Positions 47,735-60,286 are shown, counted from the stretch's first letter. The stretch is 64,000 nucleotides of DNA from Acytostelium subglobosum LB1 (GCF_000787575.1 NW_012236517.1:189272-253271), one strand, 5' to 3'. A program made the numbers and translations. The notes: generated from the letters alone by a model not told the origin.

Positions 47735-49612
47735 ATGTCACAGACAAGACATCTTGTACATATAAAGGGTGTAAATGATGTAGAGAATCTAAGTGATCAT
47801 ACATTTCAAACAACAGGTATACATGATATTGGTAGAGGAGAGACCTTGAACATCTCCGAGAAGAAGTGTTCAAGAAAGCAACTATTACTAAAGTTGGATG
47901 ATAATTCAAACTATTACTTAATAGCTGTATGTTGTCTTACATTCAATCATACTCATTCAATCAATCAATCATACTAATGCAATCAATGTTCATTCTAGAA
48001 TGGAGTCAATCCATCATATATACGCAAGCATGATAAGGATTACTTTATGCAGATGACCAAGGGAGAGGAGTATAGACTTGATGATCAAGATCACTTCTCT
48101 TTACTCTATGAACACTTGACATACTTGGTCAACATTGTACCAAATCCATCTTATGTATCAACATCATCAGGAGCAACGTCTTCATCATCATCGACATCAA
48201 CATCTATATCAATGAAACGAAAGATGGTTGATGATGTGGATAATAATGGAGCAGATAATGGTAGTGATGATAGGATAGTTGACAAGAAGATAAAGGTACA
48301 GACTCATGTTGCTGACCAGATTGATCAACCACAACTGCCAGTATGTCCCTTTGGAACTGGTTGTTATCGAAAGGTATGTCGTTAATGTCCCGTGGTCGTG
48401 TGGCTTTGTTCTAACTTTCATCCATCCAGAACCCAGATCACTTCAAACAGCACAGTCATCCATGGAATGACAAACCCAAGCCATCATCAACTACATCATC
48501 ATCCGCATCCACGTCCATATCTACTTCTACATCTACATCAGCATCTACATCAACATCCACAGCAAACAAACCGTCATCACCATCGATAGCTTCAACCAAG
48601 CCAACTCCATCACCTACAGCATCGCCTGTAAAGCCAAACAAACATGTGCCACAAGCAAATACAAAGTTGCAGAGTGATCAATTCGATGATCTGATCTTAT
48701 CAGACTCGAACGTTGCCAAGCCAACCAAGGCTCCTCCCGTCGCCAGCACTGTAACAATCAAACCATCATCAATCTTGAAACCTCTGCCGGCCAATGCACC
48801 GGCCAAACAACCATCAAACAACAACGCCACAGCCACAGCCACAGCCGCCCCATCCTCCACCTCAGCTCCATCATCAACATCATCTCAAACATCATCAATA
48901 TCAACTGCCAGATACAAGAAGAAGAAGATCAATCCTTCCAAGCCAAGGACAATGACATTCCCATTCATATCCACGTTTACATGCAGCTTTGATCCAGTCA
49001 AGGCAGCGGACATTGCCGCCAAGGAGATCCATGCCTACCTATCCTTCCACAAAGGAGAGGACGACATCAAGCTCACCATGGTGGTCGACAAGTCCATTTG
49101 CACTGATCAATTGATTGATCAATTCAAGAAGGTAAGCTTCGTCACTCAAGTACTGGAATCATTCCACACTCACTCACTCAATCACTCAATCATTGGAATA
49201 GGTCACTGGATCAGACTGGGAATCTGGAAGATTCACTGTTGTTGAGCATGACGTTGTGTCGGACGAACAGTACTTTAACAACAGCAGTCGGTATATTGCA
49301 ACAGAGACGACATGGAGATTGAAGAGGACACCTCAGAATAAGTCTTTGTACGAGTTGCTTGGACCATCATTTGAGAAGGATACAAAGGCACGACATCCAA
49401 GTACTGGCAAGGTGCCCAATGTCTATGCCGTGCCCATCACCGACAATGACTGTCTGATGAAGCGAGAGTATGGCGTGGCGGCAGTCTTCCTTACGATTGG
49501 ACCCAACATGAATGAGCAGAAGCCAGACTGTCTAAAAGACTACGATCAAGCCTCCTCACTACTTCGACAAACATATCAAGAGCTATTCAGTGCACTTGAC
49601 AACTTTGAATAA
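47735..49612 (+). CDS. FHA-PBZ-macro domain protein (DNA-damage/ADP-ribose response)
   Basis: Exons 47735-47926, 47999-48373, 48430-49131, 49202-49612; 559 residues. Residues 1-110 form a PNKP/APTX/APLF-type FHA domain: IGRGETLNISEKKCSRKQL, then NGVNPSYIRK across the first splice. A PBZ poly(ADP-ribose)-binding zinc finger spans the second splice: CPFGTGCYRK joined to NPDHFKQHSHPW, fitting CxxxxxCYRxNxxHxxxxxHP. After a ~200-residue Ser/Thr/Pro linker, the C-terminal 185 residues look like a macro domain of the kind found in plant aprataxin-like proteins (VFLTIGPNMNEQKPDCLKDY). A likely scaffold at DNA breaks, reading phospho-Thr, PAR and perhaps ADP-ribose. Dictyostelium is known to use many PBZ proteins. 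No kinase or nuclease motif seen. Confidence 0.82.
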
Positions 49613-49783
49613 ACCTTGTATTCATTCATTCATTGAAGTTGGTGGAATGCGTTGGACGCCAAACTTGGACACTAAGCACGAATGAAAAGTTAATTTATGG
49701 GATGAAATGATAAATTGATCTGATCTCGCTCATTTCAATCAATCATTCAAGTTAATGTACTTGTACATGTATATATATAAATA

Positions 49784-51105
49784 ATGTCTGAACAACCAAA
49801 GGATGATCATAAGGTTGTAAAGAAAGAGAAGGATAAGGAGAAGACGAAAGAGAAGAAGACAAAGACACCAAAGGAACCAAAGGAGAAGACAGCTAAGGAG
49901 CCAAAGGAACCAAAGACACCAAAAGAGAAGACACCAAAGGAACCTAAGGAACCAAAGGAACCAAAGACACCAAAGGAGAAGACACCAAAGGAGCCAAAGA
50001 CACCAAAGGAGAAGACACCTAAAGAGCCAAAGACACCAAAGGAGCCAAAGACTCCAAAGGAGAAGACACCCAAGGCGCCCAAAGAGCCAAAGGCAAAGAA
50101 GGAGCCAAAGGCAAAGACTCCAAAGGAGCCAAAGGAGAAGGGCTCGGAGGAGAAGCCCAAGAGAGAGACAAAACGCAAGAAGGATAAGGGTGAAGCAGCA
50201 GACGATGACAAGGATGGTTCGGTCAAGACTGTTGCACCACCCTCGCTGGTCCTCCCGCCGGGCGGGGTCGCCAAGCAAGCACAGACGCCTGCAGCTACTC
50301 AAGAACAGACACCAGCCGCTTCAAAGGGTAGAGATAACAAGAAGAGGATTGGCTCACCGCCCAGCGCTGCATCACAGAGTGCTACCAAGAAGAAGAAGCG
50401 AGATGTCGAGGACGAGGACTATGACGAGGAGGAGGGCGCAGACAAGAGCGCAGTTGTAGATGATGAGGATGAAGAGGAGGAGGACGAGGAGGAAGAGAGC
50501 GAAGAGGAGGAGGACGAGGAAGAGGACGAGGATGAAGAGGATGAGGAAGAGGAGGACGAAGAGGAAGAAGAAGATGAAGAAAATGAAGAGGAGATTGAAG
50601 AGGCCGACGAAGGCGAAGAGGCAGATGAAGATGCAGAGGATGACGAGACGACAGTGGCACTGACCAACGAATCGGATGCAGTGTCGCGTGAGGATACAGC
50701 ACTACTCGAGGAGATCTTTGAGCGATTCACTCAAGAACAAGCCACTCGCTATGAGTTCTATCGTCGATCAAGTCTCAACCGAGCCAACGTCAAGAAGGTG
50801 ATGCAGAGTGTCATCACAACGCCAGTCAATCAGACATCAGCCATCATCATGGCCGGTATCACCAAAGTGTTTGTTGGAGAGATAGTAGAGTTTGGTATGT
50901 TATACAGAGTCTTGTGGATACGTGCTGTTCATGTTCATGTTACTAACGGGCCTGTCTGTGTATACTCTTAGCACGATACATCATGGAGGAATGGCGCGAG
51001 CCACCTGGACCTCTACGACCAAGACACATCAGGGAGGCTTACAGACGTTTAAAGGAAGCAAACAAGGTGCCGTACTTCAAGCGATTGAATCCAAAGTTAA
51101 ATTGA
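49784..51105 (+). CDS. taf11: TFIID subunit TAF11 with unusual charged N-terminus
   Basis: Exons 49784-50894 and 50972-51105; 414 residues. The histone-fold TAFII28 domain is at the C-terminus: RYEFYRRSSLNRANVKKVMQ, IIMAGITKVFVGEIVEFARY (across the splice), RPRHIREAYRRLKEANKVP. This matches TAF11, which pairs with TAF13 in TFIID. The first ~125 residues are tandem Lys/Pro/Glu units (KEPKTPKEKTP and variants), like a histone H1 tail. About 215-290 is an almost unbroken Asp/Glu block. Human TAF11 also has an acidic N-terminus but no such KTPKEP array. A start with another function cannot be excluded, but the frame is one exon. Confidence 0.9.
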
Positions 51106-51773
51106 TTGATTGAACGATCAATCAATCAGGTGATGAATCATCATCAGAAGGCGTCTCATTTCACGCCTGCAAGTCAACTTCACCTGCTCTATGGACAATG
51201 GACAACAACATAATGGACACAAGCAAGCGAAGCGATGAACTGTTGGACATTCCAACAGCTGACTATCTATCTCTCATACGCATGTTACCCAAGAGAATCA
51301 ATCCAATTGGCATCATCTGGAGATCGCCAAGAGCAACATACCCTCGCTCAAACAAACTAAAGTTTGTAGTTGTTCTCGTTACTGATATCAGGTTCGACAC
51401 AACTGTTGTAACAATCATCCATCAACTCTTATTACATTTGTTTGATTGTTAGTTTGTTGTAATACAAGTATATGCATTGTTGTTGCATGCAAGGATCATC
51501 GATTCCCCAAGTTTGAACATCATCTTCAACTTCACACACATTGAAATTGATCGCTCTCACAACTCAAACACTCAATCATCATTGTGTGTTCATCATCATT
51601 ATCCTTTATTATTATTATTATTCATTAGTATATATATAGATACATATTCATTAAGATATACATACATACATTGTTGATTGACCAAACATTTAGTTAGTTA
51701 GCCAGCAACAAATAAGACATCTTTAAAAATAGATAGAATATTAGAAGATCTGCAACGATTGAAAGAAGACATC
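51106..51773. other. Intergenic region between plus-strand genes
   Basis: About 670 bp. The 84-codon frame at 51198-51452 has no recognisable domain and no splice partner; I leave it uncalled. AT-rich DNA from 51600 on is probably promoter of the next gene. Confidence 0.5.
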
Positions 51774-52713
51774 ATGGAGTCATTATTCTCACTCAATCCA
51801 GGACCTTATCAATCAATAGATGCTCATGCTTCAAGTATGTCAATCGCCAATCACTTGTGTTCATTCATTCATTCACTAACTCACTCAATCAATCAATCAA
51901 TCAATCACTCAAACATAAGCATTGTTGGACTTTAACGAAGATCTGAAGGAAGGAGTTAATGTGTCGATTTCTCAACCATTTGTCTCAAAGACTACAGGAT
52001 TCGAGTTGGAGTTGGCACCGTCGCCACTATACATGCGCGCTTCGGGTATTGTTAGAATGAGTGGTGGCAACTTGACAGTGCGAGTTGATAATAAGGAGGA
52101 TGTCGTGGCAGAGTTTAGAAACAGACTGGGCAGAGACCTGATGGCAACGATGGTGGCCAGTGCCAAGCTGCAGTCGCTCAAGACACCAGACATCACCGGC
52201 AATCTGCTGTACAAGGGCAACACCTTTGTGTCAGAGATGCGCGCCAGCAACAAGAGCGAGGGATTGGTTGGCGTATCACATCTGCACGCGATCAACAAGA
52301 GCTTCGCCGTCGGCTTTGACACCTTCTTCAAGCCCACCTCCAATCTGACGGGCGGCTCTGCCGCGCTGCGCTACCAAGGCACATTTGGCCGCGCTCCCTT
52401 CCAGACAAAGCTATCGGTCGACCATCAACAAATGATCTCGCTGTCGGGCTTCACCGCATTGAACAACGCCAGCTTCGCCGCGCGTGTCTGTCTCGACACC
52501 CAGAAGCAGGAGCACTGCGCCGTCTTTGGCTCAAGCCTCTGGTTCTCGCTCAAGGTCGGCGGTCACATTGTGCCCATCACCATCACCGGCCGTACCAGCA
52601 CCACCCTTGAGCATGCCGTTCTCGTCCACATCCCAACTCCCCAAGTAGCCATCTTGATCAACACCTCCATCAAGCAGAACAAGCCAACATTTGGACTCTC
52701 CCTGGTCCTCTAA
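51774..52713 (+). CDS. TOM40-like mitochondrial outer-membrane beta-barrel
   Basis: Exons 51774-51834 and 51920-52713; 284 residues, the size of mitochondrial porin-3 family barrels. The N-terminus MESLFSLNPGPYQSIDAHA is like the NPG..E.L start of TOM40. The rest alternates polar and hydrophobic residues (TGFELELAPSPLYMRASGIV), as in amphipathic strands. The very end, TFGLSLVL, fits the mitochondrial beta-signal (polar-x-Gly-hydrophobic-x-hydrophobic-x-hydrophobic) read by the SAM complex. TOM40 is the protein-import pore; VDAC shares the fold, but the NPG start points to TOM40. The second intron half is a long TCAATCAA run. Confident of a barrel; slightly less of TOM40. Confidence 0.75.
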
Positions 52714-53188
52714 TTTGGTCCGCCGTCATCCCTGCTACCCTTCAAAGTCAGTCAGATCGATTGATTGATTGACCATCTTGTCTTGCCTTTTCTTGTCTTG
52801 TCAATTGACTAGACTTGGCTTGACTTGACCCGTCCTGGCTATGCTCCAGCCCTCCCCAAGTCGTTACGCCCCAGGACCTTTGCACATAATTACATCATCA
52901 TCATCATCATCACAAACTAAAGTCCTTCCCTTTGCTCATAATGTATCTATCTATCTACATCTCATCTCAACTCATATCCCTCATTCATAATACTAACTGG
53001 CGGCCTCATCAAGAACTCACGCACGAGTTTGCAAAAAAAAGGGGTCGCAAGTATGGACCTTTTGCAAATAGCAAATTGGACCTCAAGATTCAAAATCCAT
53101 CACATGTACCCAATCACAATCAATCAACATATATTCTTAGATATATATATTTATATATTATATATTTTATATTTATATATATATTTAA
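52714..53188. other. Intergenic region between plus-strand genes
   Basis: About 475 bp with CTTGTCTTG/CTTGACTTG repeats (52780-52830), an A8 run at 53033 and a TATATATTT-rich leader before the next start. No gene seen. Confidence 0.5.
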
Positions 53189-56100
53189 ATGATGACTTTA
53201 AGAACACCAATATTTCTTTTATACCTGCTCTGCCTGATGGCCCTCAACCATCATGGATGGGCATCAACAACAACAAAGACAATTACCCAATCACAATCAC
53301 CATCATTTTTCAATCCATCACTCCAAAGATGGGACAATGCTTTCATGCAAGTTTTGGAACAAATGGCTTTAACTTTACAAGTTGGAGGACAGACACAGAT
53401 ACCATTATATTACTATAATAATGGTAATCCATGTATGCTTGAAGTTGCAATGTTCGATAGACCATCAATCGACACGATCAAATCGATGTCATACGTGATC
53501 AAGTCCAACAATGGCCAAGTTCTGTACAAATACGACTTCTGGCAGAACTGCTTCATTGACAATAACAGCACATGTGCCTACACATTGCCATTGACTCGTT
53601 GTCCATTGTCAACTGCACCCAAGTATGTGTGATCACTCCATTCCATTCCATTACATCCCATAAACTAACATTATACCAATCAATCAAATAGTACGATTGA
53701 CACAACAATGATAGATTCGGCCGTTGCCAAGTATGTAAACTGGATGAAGACATCCCGTAACATCTACTATTATAAAGATACATTGCTTAGAGAGAGTGAT
53801 GTGTTGAGAGGCTACACAGACACATATGCTACCAACACTCTCCAGGATGCCTGGTCCCAAATAGTCAATGGAATGACCTCCTTGTTGTCCAATACTATCC
53901 CTATCCTACAACCTTATGGATACGCGTTGGATAACCTTCAGACACTGCTCAATGCCGTGCCAGCCAGTGCTCTGCCAACTGATATCCAGCAACAGATATT
54001 CAGTCAAGCCAGCTCCACCGTCAAGTCCGTGGCCTCGTTATCTGGCAACCTTCTCACCCTCTGGAGCAAGATCAAGCCTGGCTCAATGTCCAACATTGAC
54101 ACCTCTGTCAAGCCAGACATCAGTTCTTTGTTGGACTCATTCAATGCCAACCAGAACACTCAGTTCGCCACCTTGATGTTGCTTCTCAACAATGCCAACT
54201 ACACCCCCGCCAACACTGTCTACCTTCTTCCACTGCTACAAAGGTATGTGATCACGATAAGTGTGACAGTCCATCCATCCATTCATTCATTAACTAGCCA
54301 ACCTTAATGATCATTATTATTAGCATGCTGGAAATGTACAACTCATACTCTGTATCAACAATGATATTTAATATGATCGGACTCGAGATGATCAATCTAA
54401 TCGACTTCTCGCAGAACGCCCTTACGACCAACTACCAGGTTGGGTTACAAGGACTCTTGACCAAGGTATGTCAACCTCAATCAATCACTCAATCACTCAA
54501 TCACTCACTCGCTCAATCAATCTAGATCAATGGCGACTGGACATCAATCAGCTCCAACATCAAGCAGAAACACTCGTTTGATGTGCAAGCGATGCTGGGT
54601 CTGCCATCGGCCAAGCAAGACCCGTACTTTGGACATTATCTTTATTCCCAGAGGATATCTGATTCAATGTCTAAGATCAACCTCAACCAACCTGTACAAC
54701 AATCACTCAATCATCCAGACTATGGATTCCTCAGATATATAGACAATCTCAAGTCCAAGACCCTGCACGACTTCACATGGCCTCGCGGCGTCACAGGAGT
54801 ACCATCGTCTGATGGCAGCAACATCTACCCTACACTCGACCCCGCCGCCAGCTTCAAGGGTTCCACCAGTCTGGTCCAAATCGTTGATTCGAACGACTCA
54901 CTTTCGCTAGGGGTTGCGCGAATGATGGACCTTGCCCCCAACACGACGATACTCTATGCTCCAGGGGCTCACCTGTTTACCCTCTTTGCCGGCAAAGATA
55001 GGCAAGCGGTGAGTGCCGCATCTACGAATTGCAGCCAGCCCTGTGCGTTCCCTCAGGGCTGCAACTACGACCCTAATGGCGCGTTCGATCCGGTGTGCAT
55101 GAACTGCCCACCCAACAAGTACCTCGTATCGGGCACATGCGGACTGTGTCAAAACGCCCCGCCATACTCCACCTACAGGGCCAATGAGTACTCGGACAAT
55201 TACTGTCCATTCACCTGTAAGGCCGGGTTTGGCCGTGACGGTATCTCCTACGCAGGAGTCAACTGTGTGACGTGCAACATCGGCTATTTCAGTAATGGCA
55301 TAATCGATGGCTGTTTCCCCTGCACCTTCCCCTCGAGATGCCGTACCGCTGGTAACGGCCCCGACTCTGGCTGCGATTTCCTCAACAGCGCCGAGTCGGA
55401 CAGCTGTCTCGTGGGAACAATGTACAACCTTATTCTCGTGGATAGCACTACATTGAATCCGCTGCTATCCCTGCCGACGGTCTACCTCAACACGCAGCGC
55501 ACAATCCAGATGTGGCAAACGCTTACCAACCTCCCAACCAAATCAGTCTTTTACTCACTGTTTGGCGTACATAACTCCTTCAAGGTCGGCTTAATGTATG
55601 ACGCCCAATCAGAGACCTTCAGGCCCGTGATCATGGGTCCTGATTTCAAGGGCACGCCCTTGTATGACTCAGAGTCATACCAAAAGATCGTGCCTGGAGT
55701 ACCCTTCCATTTGGCCATAGTTGTCACTTCCACGATGTTGACCTTCTATCGCGATGCGGTCCCACTCAAGGTGTTGCCATACTCCAACTCACTGCTGCCC
55801 AACGCCTGGACGACCAATGCCACGTACCTTCACTTGGGTGGCCCAGTAGGACACCGACTAAACATCACCCAAACCGAGGTCAAGATCATAAACTCCGCTC
55901 TCACTTCGGTCGAGCTGGGGTGGTCGCTGACCGACCGCAACATCAGGTACGCCAGCAACCCCGCTGCAAAGGAGACGATTTGTGGCGGCCAAGCCGTGCG
56001 TTGCAACACAGATGTCGGCTTCGTGTTCTCCAACTCAACTTGCAGTTGCCAATGTCCGCTTGGCTCGGAGAGGGTAGGCGACCGTTGCCTTGAGCGTTGC

Positions 56101-59100
56101 CCGGCTGGTGCGATCAGACAACCTGACCTGACATGTGGCTGCGCCAATGGTGACACTTTGGCATTTTCAGGTGACACAGTGACCGTCTCAGTCCTGAATG
56201 TCTATCCCGATAACTCTGCAAAGTCAGGCGGAATCAAGGGCTTGACGATAACAGCAAGTAATGGACAACCAATCTTGCCAACCTCCTGCGTGGCCAGTAG
56301 CTTCGATCGCAACGACTGCACCGCTTTGTATGACGGCGACAACAGCACATACTGGGTCTCGGCACCGAATACAGGCGGTGGCACAGTCACATTCACGCTG
56401 CCGCCCAATGTCAGCATCTCCCAGATCACCGTCATACCACTGAACACATCTCAGACGGCGCGCGACGTACAGATACTCATCGGACAGCAGGTTGTCGACT
56501 CATACACGATCAAGGAGTACGGACAAACCCCTTACTACACCACCAGAGCACTTGCCACAGCACCGCGAGGTGGCTCGCCAGATCAGTACCTTCGCTGCAC
56601 CCCTTGCCTAACGAACTCCACGATTAAGGACAACCCGACCTCACCAGACTACAATTACGCACCTACGTCAACCAATGGTGTGTGTGGCTGTAATGACAAC
56701 AACAAGTACCTGGATGGACAGGGTTGCTATGGCCCTCTCCCTACCCCAACATTGTCCGTGGTCGGTAAGACAGCCATTGGCACACAGATATATGCTGTGT
56801 CCAACTTTGCCAATGTTGCCAACACTCCTGGCTACAAGATCATTCAAACGAATGATGGCACAACACCCAATGGCAACAGTACAGTACTTGATCAAACACA
56901 TCCGTTCACCTCCAACGACATTGCCAACGTGGTATACACATTAATAGCACGGGCGCCAGGTCGTCTAGACAGTGTAATTGGTCAGTATGTCATATACTAC
57001 CAAGGTTTCATCAGCTGTATCATCACTCCAGCCAATCGTGGTCCTTACAATGAGACTGCAACAACTTGTAAGTCAACCAATCAACATGGAACAACTCCAA
57101 ACAATCGTTCAATTAATCACTGACACGCACTCACTCAATCATACAGATGTCAAATGCACAGCCAACCCTCAGTTTGGAAACTCAGCATCACTGATTGGAT
57201 ATTGGACCATAGATGGAAGCACTCCAACAGTCTACTCTGATCGCTATAATGAACAGTATGGTATCCAATTGGTCGCTGATCCATACATTGGCATCAACAT
57301 ATTCCAAGTCAAGATACTGTTCATGATGGTAAGGCTCTACACCATCCTTCCTCTCTCGCCTCCACTCACCCCTGACATCCATACCTTTGCCCTTCCCTCA
57401 CCATAGTCTGGCTACTTTGACTTCACAGACTCGGCCAACTTCACGGTCAATGCCAAGGTACGGCCGCCAACCATAGTTCCATCTGACACCAAAGAAGTGA
57501 ATCAAGTCTCACCTAGGTTCGAAGAACCGGTACAAGCAACTGATGCCAATGGTGTGCCACAGCACTTCATCGACTACACCATATACTGGCGCCTCATCTA
57601 TTCGGGAGACTTCAACACCACCACCATACCATTGACCAAGGCAACAGGCACCCGATATGACCCTGCTGTCCCCTTCATTGTTACATGTCCCATCCCCACA
57701 GACTCGTGTCTTGTGCGACTCCAAGCAATTGGATGTCTAGGTGACCTCTGCTCCGAGACCGTGACCGTAGGCTATCATCTCAAGTTCAATGCATCGGCAT
57801 TGAAACCCGCCATCACATACGACTACAAGTCGGGTATGACCACTGTGACCATCGACAGTCGAACCACCATCACGGTTGGACTGAAGACAATGTACGTGAT
57901 GGTCTATACCAAGTTACGTGCCAACATCAGCTGTAGCTCAGATGTGGTCGACTGGCTCAGCCCCACACAATACCACTCACCGTTCCCGATCACGAACCAA
58001 GGTTTCTACAAGATATATGCCAGGAACTACTTGGGAAGTGTTGCTGGAGAGATTGACTGCGTGCTGATCGAGCAAACCGTTCAGATCGACCCACCTATCA
58101 TATTAGCTTCCGACCTGATTTACGCGGACCCAGATGGAGAAGTACGTATCCATATCGTCGGTAACAACACCTACATCGTACACGCAGCCAATATAATGGT
58201 GTCGTTGAATAGTGGCATTGCCAACAATTACACATCGTCCAGCCTCTCCAGCGGCTGGCTCACATTGCAATTGGCTCCAGGCATTCAATCCCAGAGCTTC
58301 ATAGTGTCAGCCATTGATAACACGCCAGGGTACATCCCTTCAGAGGCCACGACCATGACCATCACTGTTAGACGAGTTTGTTCGGATCCCGAGTTCTACC
58401 CATCCACAGTGAACCATTTGGCCAATGTCACCATGACAGGATCATGCCAAATGGGTTGCGTACTGTACTGCACATTTGATGGATCGCAGCCTGGTAGCGC
58501 CAACTCGGAACCATGTCTACAAGGAAAGTTGCTCACGACCAGAGACGGGGAGGACACTTCAACATATGTCGTGTTGGCAGGCTGCTTCCACTCGGTGATG
58601 GGCGACAGTAATATTAAGAGCCAGACCTATGTGATTGAGTCGAAGGACCGTCCTGGCCAAGGAGTAGTCTCACCATCACTTGTTCTCAACAATCAAAATG
58701 GCACGGTAACGATCACCTGCCCCTCGAATGACCCGCAGCGCGAGAAAATTGATCCATTCTACACTGTGAAGGATCGTGAGACCGGAGCCATCATACCCAT
58801 TGACAATCAACAAGCTGGTCAATATGGACAGCAGTACAAGTATGGTGCACCATTCCAGATTGATGGACATATTGGTGAGATGGGGGTAACAGTTGTGTGC
58901 TCGGTAGTGTCGTCTCCACACCAATACCAAGTGTATCAATCATCGGTATCGACAACATATATCAAGGTTATTGACAAATGCGATGGTGTGTACAATGCCG
59001 GGCAGAATGGAACAGTCACCGAAACAACGATTATCACTCTGTACACTCACGGTGGCTCATTGGACAACATTCACTGGTGGGTATCACCCACACCATGTAA

Positions 59101-59591
59101 TGGTCAGTCACTTCCATCCAACTCAACGCTCTACTCTGGACCATTCCCTTTGAGCTCAACTGGATACCTGTGCGCTGTTGTAAGTTTATTTAAAATCCAA
59201 TGGTTGCCCTAACCCTTGCCCTAACCCTCGCCCTAACCCTTGCCCTTGCTCTAGAAATCAAACAAATATTGTATTACCAACTCTACAAATGAATGGTATT
59301 ACAAGTTTAAAGTAACAAACAAACAAAGCAGGGAGACTTATGATTGGTTTAAATTAGTAAGTAATAATTATATTATATTATATTATATTATAAAATATAT
59401 ACTAACATTATTTGTTGTTTCTCCAAATTATTTAAAAGTGGATGATTGCTCCGTTTACTATTGCTATTGTATTGTTTATTACAGCAATTTATGCTGCACT
59501 TAAGATACATCGAGCAAGACAACTAGCCAATCACAATGCAATTTTGGCAGCAATCAATTCGATGGGTTACCAGCAATTGCCACAACAATAA
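53189..59591 (+). CDS. Large type I cell-surface protein
   Basis: Eight exons: 53189-53622, 53692-54243, 54324-54465, 54526-57067, 57147-57328, 57407-59179, 59255-59356, 59439-59591; 1959 residues. It has a signal peptide (TPIFLLYLLCLMALNHHGWA), a helical N-terminal domain and Cys-rich modules (CSQPCAFPQGCNYD, CNIGYFSNGIIDGCFPC). A LamG-like segment (YSLFGVHNSFKVGLMYDAQS) and an F5/8-type galactose-binding-like segment (near WVSAPNTGGGTVTFTLPPN) follow. Several chitobiase-C-terminal-like Ig repeats contain the 'DGTTP/DGSTP/DGSQP' turn. A membrane helix (WMIAPFTIAIVLFITAIYAA) and a short cytosolic tail close it. Probably an adhesion or recognition receptor. Intron 59180-59254 carries CCCTAACCC repeats. 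Domain names are by eye. Confidence 0.8.
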
Positions 59592-60022
59592 TAATAATAA
59601 TAGTAATAGTAATAGTAATAAATAAATATTCAAATATTAATAAATTGATCAGTGGGAAATAGAAATATTTATCCGATCACTTAATTATTTGATCGACTCT
59701 GATTGGTTGGTGGGAGGGTAGCAGTGATTGGTTGGTGTGGTTGTGATGACGAATACATGGATAATCATATATTTTATTATTAGTAGTTAGAATAAAGAGA
59801 TAGATGTATAAAAGTCAGAGTTGGGGGTGTTGATTGATTGTCTGAGTGGGTGGGTGAGTAAGATTGATTGATTGACCGGTCCATTTCCTGATTGACTAGG
59901 GTGATTTTCCGTCATTGATTTATTGATTGTTCATGGTCCATGTCACTATAATCATGATGTAAACTTTGTTTAAATTATACATTTATACAAATATAATAAC
60001 TATTTATATATACCTACAAACT
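59592..60022. other. Intergenic region
   Basis: About 430 bp with an AATAATAGT repeat at the 3' end of the preceding gene and one TTGATTGA tract. AT-rich DNA precedes the small gene. Nothing else recognised. Confidence 0.5.
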
Positions 60023-60206
60023 ATGGAAATAATTATAAGTAATTCAAAAGGTAAGTGAAGTACCAACAACATTATCCATCTCTACATTTTCGTTAACATC
60101 ATTCATTCAAACCCTAGATAATTTGGAGTCAATTCCAGTTGTTGCCAAGGATGTGACATTAACAACAAATGATGAAGTTGGTCCATCTAAATGTGTCTTC
60201 CAATGA
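60023..60206 (+). CDS. Putative 38-residue CaaX peptide gene
   Basis: Exons 60023-60050 and 60118-60206, intron 60051-60117 with GTAAGT and CCCTAG; both exons are in frame. The peptide begins MEIIISNSKDNLESIPVVA and ends GPSKCVFQ. CVFQ is a CaaX box (Cys, two aliphatic/aromatic, Gln), a farnesylation-type end. It is followed by a stop, 80 bp from the convergent zinc-knuckle gene. It is too short for a G-gamma subunit. The support is an intron, clean frame, an AT-rich leader and the C-terminal motif; with only 38 codons, chance is not excluded. Confidence 0.5.
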
Positions 60207-60286
60207 TAGATTGAATGAATGAATGACAAAGTATTATCCGTTGTGTTGGTGCCAATGAACAAGGAATAAAGAATATATATATTGTA

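Noticed and set aside
49739-50302. Leu/Trp/Phe-rich minus frames opposite the TAF11 N-terminus
   Set aside because: Antisense of the KTPKEP repeat; no independent support.
51198-51452. 84-codon plus-strand frame
   Set aside because: No family resemblance, no splice partner, ends in low-complexity sequence; could be chance.
53655-53664. CCCATAAA, a DUSE-like word
   Set aside because: Lies inside an intron of the surface protein; no structured sequence at the expected distance.
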